A stretch of DNA of 27,772 nt from Clostridiaceae bacterium (GTDB lineage Bacteria > Bacillota > Clostridia > Oscillospirales > Acutalibacteraceae), in NCBI GenBank assembly GCA_016297555.1, contig JAEDGK010000013.1, positions 1-27,772 of the forward strand, read 5' to 3'. Below are positions 7,135-15,566 of the stretch, piece by piece (the first letter of the stretch is position 1; each line of letters opens with the position of its first letter). The notes under the pieces were generated by a model. That model was not told the DNA's origin, did no database searches, and saw only the letters and a list, made by a program, of their open reading frames with translations. A program made the translations under genes and the position numbers.

Positions 7135-8013
7135 ATGAAACTGGTTAATCAGACCGATGCTTTGTCCTTGCGTTTCGGAGACGAGGCGGCTGTCCGCATT
7201 CTGTGCGAGAGCGGCTTTGACGGAATTGACTATTCAATGTTCCGAATGAAAAACAACAGCGATGATATTCTTAATTCCGCAGGATACAAAGAGTATGTGC
7301 TGGAACTCAGGCGCATTGCGGATTGCTACGGAGTAACCTTTGAGCAGGCTCATGCTCCGTTTCCCTCGGCGGTTGACGGAGACGAAGATTATAATGCGGA
7401 TATATTTGAAAAACTGAAAAGAGCGATTGAGATTTCGGGGCTTCTCGGCTCTGAAATCTGCGTTGTGCATCCTGCCATATTTGCCGAAAATCAGTTTGAA
7501 AAAAATATGGAGCTTTACCGCGCTCTTGAACCCACTGCAGAATCATTCGGAGTCAAAATTGCTCTTGAAAATATGTGGATTAGAAAAGATATAAACGGCG
7601 TTGATAAAATCTGCCGCGTTGTTTGCAGTGACGCGGAGGATTTTAACCGCTATGTCGATACCCTCGGCACAAAGAATTTCACCGCTTGCCTTGATTTGGG
7701 ACATTGCGGGCTTGTGGGCGAAGACGCCGCCGATATGATAAGAGCCATGGGAAGCGGCAGAATCGGCGCTCTGCATATTCACGATAACGAATTTTTGCAT
7801 GACTGCCACACCTTGCCCTACACAATGGAAATGGATTGGGATTCAATCCTGACGGCTCTCGGAGAAATAGATTATAAGGGCAATTTTACATATGAGGCGG
7901 ATCATTTTCTTAACGGCTTCCCCGATGAGCTGATGGGTGCCTGCGAAAGATTTATGCATGATGTCGGCAGGTCAATGATGAAAAAAATAGAAAAAAGCAG
8001 GTTAAATAAATGA
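7135..8013 (+). CDS. Sugar phosphate isomerase/epimerase family protein
   Basis: A 292-residue TIM-barrel protein of the xylose isomerase-like / AP-endonuclease-2 superfamily. Candidate metal and catalytic residues appear at the ends of successive strands: His73 (EQAHAP), His112 (VVHPA), Glu145 (IALENMW), Asp187 and His190 (CLDLGH), His214/His216 (LHIHDN) and Glu254 (YEADH). This is the usual layout for enzymes that isomerise or epimerise sugars through a bound divalent metal. The family covers many substrates and the sequence does not decide among them. The ATG follows AAGGAGCG. It is the first gene of a four-gene run, and its stop overlaps the rlmA start by ATGA. With the downstream GH27 enzyme it suggests cytoplasmic sugar catabolism. 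Confidence 0.85.
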   Translation: MKLVNQTDALSLRFGDEAAVRILCESGFDGIDYSMFRMKNNSDDILNSAGYKEYVLELRRIADCYGVTFEQAHAPFPSAVDGDEDYNADIFEKLKRAIEISGLLGSEICVVHPAIFAENQFEKNMELYRALEPTAESFGVKIALENMWIRKDINGVDKICRVVCSDAEDFNRYVDTLGTKNFTACLDLGHCGLVGEDAADMIRAMGSGRIGALHIHDNEFLHDCHTLPYTMEMDWDSILTALGEIDYKGNFTYEADHFLNGFPDELMGACERFMHDVGRSMMKKIEKSRLNK

Positions 8014-8828
8014 TGAATTTTGTTTGCCCCGTATGCCTGCGTGAGCTTACCGATACGGGCGCGGCATATTGCTGCTCGGCGGGGCACAGCTTTGACAAAT
8101 CAAAATTCGGCTATGTTAATCTGCTTCAATCGCAGAAATCCTCATCAAAAAGGCACGGCGACGACAGACTGATGGTCAGAGCAAGGCGTGATTTTCTCGA
8201 TAAGGGCTATTACGGCTTCCTCCTTGACGAGCTTTGCGGAATATGCGAAAAATATCTGCCTTGTTCGGCTCGGATACTTGACGCAGGGTGCGGAGAGTGC
8301 TATTATTCTTCGGAAATAAAGAAAAGACTTGCAGATAAAAATTTTGAGTTTGCGGGGATAGATATTTCAAAAAACGCACTTGAATATGCCTCAAAAAGAA
8401 AAAGCGGAATTTCCACGGCGGTTGCAAGCCTTTTTTCGCTTCCGCTTGCCGATAATTCCTGCGATGCGGTGCTTAATATTTTTTCACCCGAGGCAAACGG
8501 AGAGTTCCTCCGTATTCTAAAAAACGGAGGAATATTAATCAGGGTTATTCCGCTTGAAAAGCATCTTTTCGGCTTGAAGGCCGAGATTTACGAAAAGCCC
8601 TATGAAAACGATGTTCCGCCCGCCGAGTGCGCGGGATTTGAGCTGCTCGAAAGCCGCGCTCTCCGCCGCGAAACGGAGCTTCAATCAAATGAGGACATAT
8701 TAAATCTTTTCAAAATGACTCCGTATTATTATAAAACCGGCAAAGAAGACCAGCAGAAAATTGCTTCTCTTTGCAGCCTTAAAACGCAGGTTGAATTTGA
8801 AATACGGGTTTATGCTGCCAAAAAATAA
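8010..8828 (+). CDS. rlmA: 23S rRNA (guanine-N1)-methyltransferase RlmA family
   Basis: A 272-residue SAM-dependent methyltransferase of the RlmA (RrmA/TlrB) family, which methylates N1 of a guanine in helix 35 of 23S rRNA (G745 in E. coli type, G748 in the Gram-positive TlrB type). The N-terminal zinc site is visible as Cys6, Cys9, Cys22 and His26 (CPVC...CSAGH), followed by the family signatures KFGYVNLL (32-39) and HGDDRLMVRARRDFLDKGYY (49-68). The SAM-binding loop is DAGCGE (91-96). Length fits the family (about 270). It starts within the stop codon of the upstream epimerase gene (ATGA overlap), so it is translationally coupled to a sugar gene, an unusual setting for an rRNA-modifying enzyme. 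The G745/G748 choice cannot be made from sequence alone. Confidence 0.9.
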   Translation: MMNFVCPVCLRELTDTGAAYCCSAGHSFDKSKFGYVNLLQSQKSSSKRHGDDRLMVRARRDFLDKGYYGFLLDELCGICEKYLPCSARILDAGCGECYYSSEIKKRLADKNFEFAGIDISKNALEYASKRKSGISTAVASLFSLPLADNSCDAVLNIFSPEANGEFLRILKNGGILIRVIPLEKHLFGLKAEIYEKPYENDVPPAECAGFELLESRALRRETELQSNEDILNLFKMTPYYYKTGKEDQQKIASLCSLKTQVEFEIRVYAAKK

Positions 8829-8849
8829 GCGTGAGAGAGGACGACGGAA

Positions 8850-10157
8850 ATGAATAGGCTGCTTGCGCCGACTCCGCCGATGGGTTGGAACAGTTGGGAT
8901 TGCTACGGAGCGTCAGTCAATGAAGAACAGCTTCTTGCAAATGCCGACTATATGGCAAAATATCTTAAAGAATACGGCTGGGAATACATTGTTTGCGATA
9001 TCCAATGGTCAGAGCCTGCGGCGGACAGCTTTGATTATCATAAATTTGCTCCGCTCTGTATGGACGAATATTCCCGTCTCATTCCCGCTCCCGAAAGATT
9101 TCCCTCATCGGCAGGCGGAAAGGGCTTTAAGCCGATTGCCGATTACATTCATTCTCTCGGTCTTAAATTCGGAATTCATATTATGAGAGGGATTCCGAGG
9201 CAGGCGGTTCATTCCGGTGCAAAAATCAAATGCGACGGAGTCAGTGCGCGGGATATAGCTCAAACCTTTTCGGTTTGCTCGTGGAACACGGATATGTACG
9301 GCGTTGACCCGAGAGCGCACGGCGCAAAGGAATATTACGAATCTATTTTTGAGCTTTATGCTTCATGGGGCGTTGATTACATAAAATGCGACGATATTGC
9401 TAACACCGAGTTTCGCCCCGATAAGCCCTATTCGGCAAAAGAAGAAATAGAGCTGCTTCGCGGCGCGCTTGAGCGCTGCGGCAGACCGATGGTGCTCAGC
9501 CTTTCGCCCGGACCCGCTCCCGTTGAAGAGCATGAGCATCTTGCCGCCAATGCCGAATTATGGCGTATGACAGGCGATTTCTGGGATAGCTGGGATAAGC
9601 TTCACGATATGTTTTCGCGCTGCTTTGCGTGGCAGGAATATGTTCAGCCCGGCGCATGGCCCGACTGCGATATGCTGCCGATAGGCAGGCTTGCCGTGTG
9701 CGGCAAAACCTCTTGGAACAAAGCGCGTTACACAAACTTTACTCACGACGAGCAGATAACCATGCTCACGCTCTGGTCAATATTCCGCTCGCCGCTGATG
9801 ATAGGCGCCGAAATGAGAGATAATGATGAATTTACGCTCTCCCTGCTGACAAACAGAGAGCTAATCGATATGCTTAAAAACTCGCACGGGGCAAGGCAGC
9901 TTCGCAGAAACGAAGCCGACGGCAAGGGAGAAATCGTTTGGATATCAAAGGGCAAGGATTGCAAATTTGCGGCGCTTTTCAATACCGACGATAAAACAAG
10001 AGAAATCTCGTTTGATATAACCGATGTTGCGCTCGGAGGCGGTAAATACAAGGTTTGGGATATGTGGGCGCATAAGGAATTTGCCGTAACCGATGGGGAA
10101 TTTACAGCCGAAACCGCTCCGCACGGAGCAAGGCTTTTTAGAATAACAAGGGATTAA
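8850..10157 (+). CDS. GH27 glycoside hydrolase, probable alpha-galactosidase
   Basis: A 435-residue enzyme of glycoside hydrolase family 27. The N-terminal (beta/alpha)8 barrel starts with the family signature TPPMGWNSWDCYG (8-20). The nucleophile is Asp181 in YIKCDD and the acid/base is Asp243 in WRMTGDFWDSW; DMLPIGR (274-280) corresponds to the family's DMLEVG motif. A C-terminal beta domain (about 350-435) follows. These are retaining enzymes that release alpha-linked galactose or N-acetylgalactosamine, and a few members act on other sugars. There is no signal peptide, so the substrate would be an imported oligosaccharide or glycoside. The ATG follows GAGAGGA, 21 bases after rlmA. Family membership is firm; substrate is inferred. 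Confidence 0.88.
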   Translation: MNRLLAPTPPMGWNSWDCYGASVNEEQLLANADYMAKYLKEYGWEYIVCDIQWSEPAADSFDYHKFAPLCMDEYSRLIPAPERFPSSAGGKGFKPIADYIHSLGLKFGIHIMRGIPRQAVHSGAKIKCDGVSARDIAQTFSVCSWNTDMYGVDPRAHGAKEYYESIFELYASWGVDYIKCDDIANTEFRPDKPYSAKEEIELLRGALERCGRPMVLSLSPGPAPVEEHEHLAANAELWRMTGDFWDSWDKLHDMFSRCFAWQEYVQPGAWPDCDMLPIGRLAVCGKTSWNKARYTNFTHDEQITMLTLWSIFRSPLMIGAEMRDNDEFTLSLLTNRELIDMLKNSHGARQLRRNEADGKGEIVWISKGKDCKFAALFNTDDKTREISFDITDVALGGGKYKVWDMWAHKEFAVTDGEFTAETAPHGARLFRITRD

Positions 10158-10181
10158 TTCCAAAGAGAAAGGATTATATAT

Positions 10182-11801
10182 ATGGAAAGACAGCCGAATT
10201 ACAGATTTGCCTGCGAAAAGCCCGACCATATTATGGTGTCGATTTCGGGCGATGCAAAAACCTCGATGACCGTTACCTGGCGCTCATGCCTTGATGTTAA
10301 GTCGGGCTATATTGAATATTATGAAAAGGGCGGAGAAAAGAAAAGGGCTGACGCAGTTGTAAAGCCCTTTAAAAGCGATGTCAACACAAGCAACATTTTC
10401 TGGGCAAAGGCAGAAAACTTAAAGCCCGGCACAAGATACTATTATACCTGCGGCAGCAGCGATAACAGAAGCGATGAGTTTTGGTTTGACACCGAGGAAG
10501 AAAACCTGACAAAGTTTAAATTTATCGCGATTTCCGACCATCAGAAGGATAACGACCACTATAACCCCGATTATTCCGAGCTTAATAAATTTCTCAAGGA
10601 TGTTCTTGCAGAGCATCCCGATGTTAAATTTATTCTCACGGCGGGCGATAACACCAACTGCGGTCAGCACGAAATTCAATGGAACGCAATGTTTGAGGGT
10701 ATGAAGGGCATCATGGAGCATATCCCCTATATGATGTGCTGCGGCAACCACGATAACAGGGGCTTTAAGCAGTATTTCCCCACAGAGGTTGACCGCTATT
10801 ACGCCGAGCCTGCGGAATTTTTTAACGCGCAGCTTGAATATTCCTATCCGAAAAACGGACCCGAGGGCTGGCAGACGGAGAACTATTCCTTCAATTACGG
10901 CAACGCCCATTTTGTCGTTTTCGGCGTTAACGAGCCGGAGCTTGTCAACGAATGGGCAATTAAGGATATCGATGAATGCGGCAAGGAGTGGAAGCTCGGC
11001 GCATACCATTTTCCGATTTATTACAGCGGTCCCAACCTTTCCAATGACGACGCTTATCCGATGATGCGCGAGTGCATGGAAAAGCTTGATGTTTTGTTTT
11101 CGGGTCACGAGCATAATTTTTCAAGAAGCTATCCTATCAGAAATGAGGAGATTTTTGACAGACCGTCGCAGGGAACGGTTCATTATGAGCTGGGCAACGG
11201 TCATATGAATCCTCCCGGCACAAAAACTCTTGATAAGGTCTGGCATTGCTCGTTTTATCCTCAGGAGGAGCTTAACTGTATGTATGCGCTCATTGAGGTT
11301 GACGGCGACAAAATGACGCTTATTTCAAGGCTTAATGACGGCAGAACGGTTGACGAATGTCTGATTGATAAAGAAAAGGACGAAATAAGACCTTACAGAA
11401 CCGCTCCGATTTTCAACAGAACAAGGATTATGTATAAGGGAGTTGACCTTGGACTCTGCGCTTCGGAAACACCGCCCGTATGTATTGACGGCGTTTGGTA
11501 TTTGCCGTTTGCAACGCTTATTAGATTTATCGGCGGCGAGGTTTCAAGAGAGCCGGGCAAAGTCACACTTGATGTTTACGGCAAAAAAGGCGTGTTCACG
11601 GAGGGCAGCAGCCTTGTGCAGACGGATAAGGGCGAGGTTGACCTCGGCGCAAAGGTGTTCAGAGGCAACGCGGGTCAGCTTTATATGCCCGTTGACGGCT
11701 CTTGCAAGGTGTTCGGTATGAAATGGGCTTATGCGGCGAGAAACAATTTCATCACCGTTGAATGTTCAAACGAAAGTCACCCCGTTCCTCACCAGCCCTA
11801 A
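10182..11801 (+). CDS. Purple-acid-phosphatase-like metallophosphoesterase
   Basis: A 539-residue protein with three parts. An N-terminal fibronectin-type domain like that of purple acid phosphatases spans about 15-105 (VTWRS, LKPGTRYYYTCG). The calcineurin-like phosphoesterase domain (about 112-320) has the metal ligands Asp119, Asp156 (AGDNTNC), Asn189-His190 (CCGNHD), His276 and the GHEHNF motif with His309 and His311. A C-terminal segment (about 450-530, WYLPFATLIRFIGG...YMPVDG) resembles the copper-amine-oxidase N-like stalk domain. It should hydrolyse a phosphate mono- or diester. Proteins of this make-up are usually secreted, but no signal peptide precedes the ATG, which follows GAAAGGA. 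It is the last gene of the run, 24 bases after the GH27 gene, and ends before a strong terminator. Confidence 0.85.
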   Translation: MERQPNYRFACEKPDHIMVSISGDAKTSMTVTWRSCLDVKSGYIEYYEKGGEKKRADAVVKPFKSDVNTSNIFWAKAENLKPGTRYYYTCGSSDNRSDEFWFDTEEENLTKFKFIAISDHQKDNDHYNPDYSELNKFLKDVLAEHPDVKFILTAGDNTNCGQHEIQWNAMFEGMKGIMEHIPYMMCCGNHDNRGFKQYFPTEVDRYYAEPAEFFNAQLEYSYPKNGPEGWQTENYSFNYGNAHFVVFGVNEPELVNEWAIKDIDECGKEWKLGAYHFPIYYSGPNLSNDDAYPMMRECMEKLDVLFSGHEHNFSRSYPIRNEEIFDRPSQGTVHYELGNGHMNPPGTKTLDKVWHCSFYPQEELNCMYALIEVDGDKMTLISRLNDGRTVDECLIDKEKDEIRPYRTAPIFNRTRIMYKGVDLGLCASETPPVCIDGVWYLPFATLIRFIGGEVSREPGKVTLDVYGKKGVFTEGSSLVQTDKGEVDLGAKVFRGNAGQLYMPVDGSCKVFGMKWAYAARNNFITVECSNESHPVPHQP

Positions 11802-11847
11802 ACAGCAAAAACGGCTAAAAATAATTCAATCTTAATTCCAAACAAAA

Positions 11848-11900
11848 AATGGCTTGTATCGGTTGGAACTCCGATACAAGCCATTATATTTTTATTTGTT
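11848..11900. terminator. Strong bidirectional terminator
   Basis: A perfect 15-base-pair stem, AATGGCTTGTATCGG (11848-11862) with CCGATACAAGCCATT (11871-11885), has an 8-base loop. An A-run precedes it and a T-rich tract (TATATTTTTATTTG) follows. It ends the plus-strand phosphoesterase operon and the convergent minus-strand genes. Confidence 0.9.
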
Positions 11901-11937
11901 TCTTTTGTTCTTTACTTAGTGCGACAACACCTGATTT

Positions 11938-12609
11938 TTATGCGGCTATCAATGCAAGAAACAGTCCTTTAAGAACGGGCGTCAGGTCAAATGCGGCGGC
12001 AGGGATTTCAAAAACGCTGTCGTCAACCGTGAACGAAATATTCTCAAAATAGGTGTACTGAACGGATTTGCTCTGAGCATCCTCAACCTTGAGAATTTTA
12101 AGATTGTCGCCTTCATAATAGAATTTACTTGTTACCTGTGCTCTGTCGTTGAATTCCTCAACAAAATAGGTTTTTCCGTCGATGGCTTCATCGTAGCTCT
12201 TGACAAACTGCAAAACGCCGAGAGTTATGTTTGTTGTTTCCTCGATAAGCCCCCAAATATCCATTGAAGCAATGGCGGAGTTTTCAATTTTAACATAGAA
12301 AAACGGGAGCGAGGGGAAGAAACCGTAGGCGGCGCCGTCTTTGATAACGGCTCTGGCGTTTATGAATCCCGCTTTGTATTCATAAGCCGCCTTGTTGTCT
12401 TTGATATAAAGCGTGTCGGTTGCTTTTGTCGGTATTGCGCCTAAAAGGTTAACATCTCCTGCGGTAAGAGTTACGGAAACCTCTTTTGCCGAATTGAGCT
12501 TTGCAAGCAGGGCTTCGGTTTTAGTGGTGTCTGCCGCAAAGGCGTTAAGAGAAAAAACAGAAACAATGAGAATGATTGCGGCAACAGCCGCGCTGAAGAT
12601 TTTTTTCAT
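11938..12609 (-). CDS. Secreted protein of unknown function
   Basis: A 223-residue protein I do not recognise. It has a clear signal peptide: MKK, a hydrophobic core to about residue 20, then NAFA|AD with cleavage near residue 25. The absence of a lipobox cysteine suggests a released or wall-associated protein rather than a lipoprotein. The mature part alternates strand-like segments with aromatic patches (LYIKDNKAAYEY, FFYVKI, KFYYEG), which loosely suggests a LolA/LppX-like half-barrel; that is a guess. The last 12 residues (VLKGLFLALIAA) are hydrophobic and could be a membrane tail. The ATG follows a strong AAGGAGG site. It lies 30 bases after hemW on the same strand, so it may be co-transcribed; no separate promoter is visible in the gap. 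Confidence 0.7.
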   Translation of the reverse strand: MKKIFSAAVAAIILIVSVFSLNAFAADTTKTEALLAKLNSAKEVSVTLTAGDVNLLGAIPTKATDTLYIKDNKAAYEYKAGFINARAVIKDGAAYGFFPSLPFFYVKIENSAIASMDIWGLIEETTNITLGVLQFVKSYDEAIDGKTYFVEEFNDRAQVTSKFYYEGDNLKILKVEDAQSKSVQYTYFENISFTVDDSVFEIPAAAFDLTPVLKGLFLALIAA

Positions 12610-12639
12610 ATTGTGTTTCCTCCTTTTTATTTTTATGCT

Positions 12640-13743
12640 TTATTCAAGCAAATAGGATATAACGGAATTTGAAACAAGGAAGCCTTGAACAGTCAGAGAG
12701 ATTGATTTATCGGCGCATTTTGTCAGCCCGTGTTTTTCAAGCTCCTTAGCGCGTAAAACCAATTTTTCGGGAACGGAAGAGCCGAAACGATTTTGATAAT
12801 TTTCAAAAATCAGTCCCTCGGTCAGCCGCAGAGCAAGCATAACATATTCGTCGGGGTCGCCTCCCGCGCCGTCACCGACGGGGGGATTGCCTGCAATAAA
12901 GCCGTCAATGCTCCGCTCAAAAAAGAATCGTTTTCCGCCCGCAAACGAATGAGCCGCCGCGCCTATGCCGAGATATTCCTCGCAGTGCCAATATTTCAGA
13001 TTGTGGCGGCTTTCAAAGCCGGGCTGAGAAAAGTTTGAGATTTCATATTGCTTAAAGCCTGCCTTTTCAAGCTCGCTGACAGCGTTCAGATAAAGCTCGC
13101 AGGTTTCGTCCTCATCGGGCAATAAAAGCGAATTTCTGCGCCTGAAAAACGGCGTGCCCTCCTCGATTTTCAAAATATATGCGCTGATGTGCTTTGCTCC
13201 CGAGCGGCGGCAGAAATCAACGGAGCTTTTAAGGCTTTCAGCCGTCTGACCCGGTATGCCGAGCATAAGGTCAAGCGAAATATTTTCAATTCCCGCTTTC
13301 TTTGCTCTGCTTATTGCTCTTTCGGCTTCCGCACAGCCTGCGCGCCTGCCGAGAGACTTTCTCTCGCCGTTGTCGGCACTTTGCAGACCCATGGAAATGC
13401 GGTTAACCCCACACTCGGCAACAGCCCCAAAGTCAAAATCGGAGTTTTCCGCTCCCGTGTCCGACGGGTTACATTCAAGCGTAACCTCGCAGTCGGGTGT
13501 TCGGGTTATATGGAACATAATTTCCGAGATTCTTGCGGAGCCGAGCAGAGACGGAGTGCCGCCGCCGAAATAGACGGAATTATATATTCCGCCGTATTCG
13601 TCAAGCCTGCCGCAAAGAGCGGCAGTGTAATCATCGAGCAAATCTCCGTGAGGAATTACGGAGTAAAAATCGCAGTAAGGGCATTTACCTTTACAGAAAG
13701 GAATGTGCAGATAAAGACCGATTGCCTTGTCAGTCATTGTCAT
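12640..13743 (-). CDS. hemW: Radical SAM protein HemW
   Basis: A 367-residue radical SAM protein of the HemN/HemW family. The [4Fe-4S] cysteines are Cys17, Cys21 and Cys24 in HIPFCKGKCPYCDFYS, followed by the SAM-binding FGGGTPS (59-65). The C-terminal HemN domain includes the KYWHCEEYLGIG segment. Size and gene context (directly after lepA) fit HemW, a haem chaperone-like protein, rather than the oxygen-independent coproporphyrinogen oxidase HemN, which is longer. I placed the start at ATG 13743; a second ATG at 13737 is equally possible. The open frame runs much further upstream, but that part lies inside lepA in another frame and is not homologous. The gene overlaps the end of lepA by 14 bases, indicating coupled translation. 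Confidence 0.92.
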   Translation of the reverse strand: MTMTDKAIGLYLHIPFCKGKCPYCDFYSVIPHGDLLDDYTAALCGRLDEYGGIYNSVYFGGGTPSLLGSARISEIMFHITRTPDCEVTLECNPSDTGAENSDFDFGAVAECGVNRISMGLQSADNGERKSLGRRAGCAEAERAISRAKKAGIENISLDLMLGIPGQTAESLKSSVDFCRRSGAKHISAYILKIEEGTPFFRRRNSLLLPDEDETCELYLNAVSELEKAGFKQYEISNFSQPGFESRHNLKYWHCEEYLGIGAAAHSFAGGKRFFFERSIDGFIAGNPPVGDGAGGDPDEYVMLALRLTEGLIFENYQNRFGSSVPEKLVLRAKELEKHGLTKCADKSISLTVQGFLVSNSVISYLLE

Positions 13744-15544
13744 CAAGCTTGAGAACCGCCATAAATGCCTCCTGCGGAACTTCAACCGTGCCGAAGCGGC
13801 GCATTCTCTTTTTGCCCTCCTTCTGCTTTTCAAGCAGCTTTTTCTTTCGCGTAATGTCGCCGCCGTAGCATTTTGCAAGAACATCCTTACGCATTGCCTT
13901 AACGGTTTCTCTTGCTATAATCTTGCCGCCGATGCCTATCTGAATGGGTATTTCAAACATCTGGCGGGGAATATTATCCTTTAATCTCTCGGCAATTTTT
14001 CTTGCCTTGGGATAAGCCTTGTCGGAGTGAATTATAAATGAAAGCGCGTCAACAATATCTCCGTTGAGCAAAACATCGAGCTTAACAAGATTTGATTTTC
14101 TGTAATCCGAAATTTCATAGTCAAACGAAGCGTATCCGCGTGTGCGTGATTTCAGAGAATCGAAAAAGTCATAGATTATCTCGTTGAGCGGCAGTTCATA
14201 GTGAATGTCAACACGGTCGGGCGTGATGTAATCCATATTTTTGAATACTCCGCGCCTGTCCTGGCACAAATCCATTATTGCTCCCACATATTCGGCGGGC
14301 GAATAAATGTGAGCGTCGGTAAATGGCTCCTCGCACGAAGCGATTGAAGCGGGATCGGGATAATGTGTCGGGTTGTCAATCTCAACCGTTGAACCGTCGG
14401 TCATATTGATTTTATAAACAACGCTCGGAACGGTGGTAACAAGGTCAAGGTCATATTCTCTCTCGAGCCGTTCCTGAATGATTTCAAGGTGAAGCAAGCC
14501 GAGGAAGCCGCAGCGGAAGCCGAAGCCGAGTGCGCCCGAGGTTTCGGGCTCAAAGGTCAGAGCGGCGTCGTTAAGCTGGAGCTTTTCGAGAGCATCACGC
14601 AGATTTTCATAGTCCGCTCCGTCAGCGGGATAAACTCCGCAGAAAACCATGGGGTTTACCTTGCGGTAGCCGGGCAGAGGCTCTGCGGCGGGATTTTCAG
14701 CCGTTGTTACGGTGTCGCCGACTCTGGCGTCGCCTACGGTCTTTATTGAAGCGGTTATATAACCGACCTCGCCCGCGGTCAATTCGGCGCAGGGTTCAGG
14801 CTCGGTAGCTCTCATATATCCCGTTTCAACAACCGTGAATTCCGCGCCCGTTGCCATCATTCTCATAGTGTCGCCGGGCTTTATTCTGCCCTCTTTTACT
14901 CTGACATAAACGATAACGCCCTTGTAGCTGTCATAAACCGAGTCGAATATCAGCGCCCTGAGGGGAAGGGAATCGTCGGCTGCGGGGGCGGGGATATCTT
15001 TAACAATGTGTTCAAGCACCTGCTCAATGTTTTCGCCCGTTTTGGCTGAAACGCGCGGAGCCTGCGAGCAGTCAAGCCCGATTACATCCTCAACCTCTGC
15101 GGCAACTCTGTCGGGGTCTGCCGACGGCAGGTCGATTTTGTTGATTACGGGCACGATTTCAAGGTCATGGTCGAGCGCAAGATAGGTGTTGGCAAGCGTC
15201 TGAGCTTCAACTCCCTGTGAAGCGTCAACAATCAGAACTGCGCCCTCGCAGGCGGCAAGTGAGCGGGAAACCTCATAGTTGAAGTCAACATGACCCGGAG
15301 TGTCAATGAGGTTAAGCACATATTCTTCGCCGTCCTGCGCCGTATAATTGAGCTTAACGGCGTGAGCCTTGATTGTGATGCCTCTCTCACGCTCCAAATC
15401 CATTTTATCGAGAAGCTGAGCGGTCATATCGCGCAGGGCAACGGATTTTGTTTTTTCAAGCAGCCTGTCTGCAAGCGTTGATTTTCCGTGGTCAATGTGT
15501 GCAATAATGCAGAAATTTCTGATTTTATCTTTTGAAACAGCCAA
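13730..15544 (-). CDS. lepA: Elongation factor 4 (LepA)
   Basis: A 604-residue translational GTPase that acts on the ribosome (back-translocation and initiation roles have been proposed). G-domain motifs are intact: P-loop AHIDHGKST (15-23), DTPGHVDF (81-88) and NKID (135-138). Domains II, III and V follow, and the LepA-specific C-terminal domain ends with the basic GGDITRKKKLLEKQKEGKKR segment, which contacts tRNA and rRNA. Length matches LepA (about 600). The start is TTG with an AAGGAG site 8 bases upstream. It is 22 bases after the GPH symporter gene and overlaps hemW; lepA-hemW is a conserved Firmicutes pair. Confidence 0.97.
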   Translation of the reverse strand: MAVSKDKIRNFCIIAHIDHGKSTLADRLLEKTKSVALRDMTAQLLDKMDLERERGITIKAHAVKLNYTAQDGEEYVLNLIDTPGHVDFNYEVSRSLAACEGAVLIVDASQGVEAQTLANTYLALDHDLEIVPVINKIDLPSADPDRVAAEVEDVIGLDCSQAPRVSAKTGENIEQVLEHIVKDIPAPAADDSLPLRALIFDSVYDSYKGVIVYVRVKEGRIKPGDTMRMMATGAEFTVVETGYMRATEPEPCAELTAGEVGYITASIKTVGDARVGDTVTTAENPAAEPLPGYRKVNPMVFCGVYPADGADYENLRDALEKLQLNDAALTFEPETSGALGFGFRCGFLGLLHLEIIQERLEREYDLDLVTTVPSVVYKINMTDGSTVEIDNPTHYPDPASIASCEEPFTDAHIYSPAEYVGAIMDLCQDRRGVFKNMDYITPDRVDIHYELPLNEIIYDFFDSLKSRTRGYASFDYEISDYRKSNLVKLDVLLNGDIVDALSFIIHSDKAYPKARKIAERLKDNIPRQMFEIPIQIGIGGKIIARETVKAMRKDVLAKCYGGDITRKKKLLEKQKEGKKRMRRFGTVEVPQEAFMAVLKLDDND

Positions 15545-15566
15545 TTTAAATTCTCCTTGAATAAAG

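Noticed and set aside
10419..11114. Long antisense open frame (231 codons) opposite the phosphoesterase
   Set aside because: It shadows a gene with complete catalytic motifs, has no ribosome binding site and no recognisable protein features.
13744..13884. N-terminal extension of HemW by 47 residues
   Set aside because: It lies within the lepA coding end in another frame, is basic and unlike HemW, and the family starts at the MTDKAIGLYLHIPFC region.
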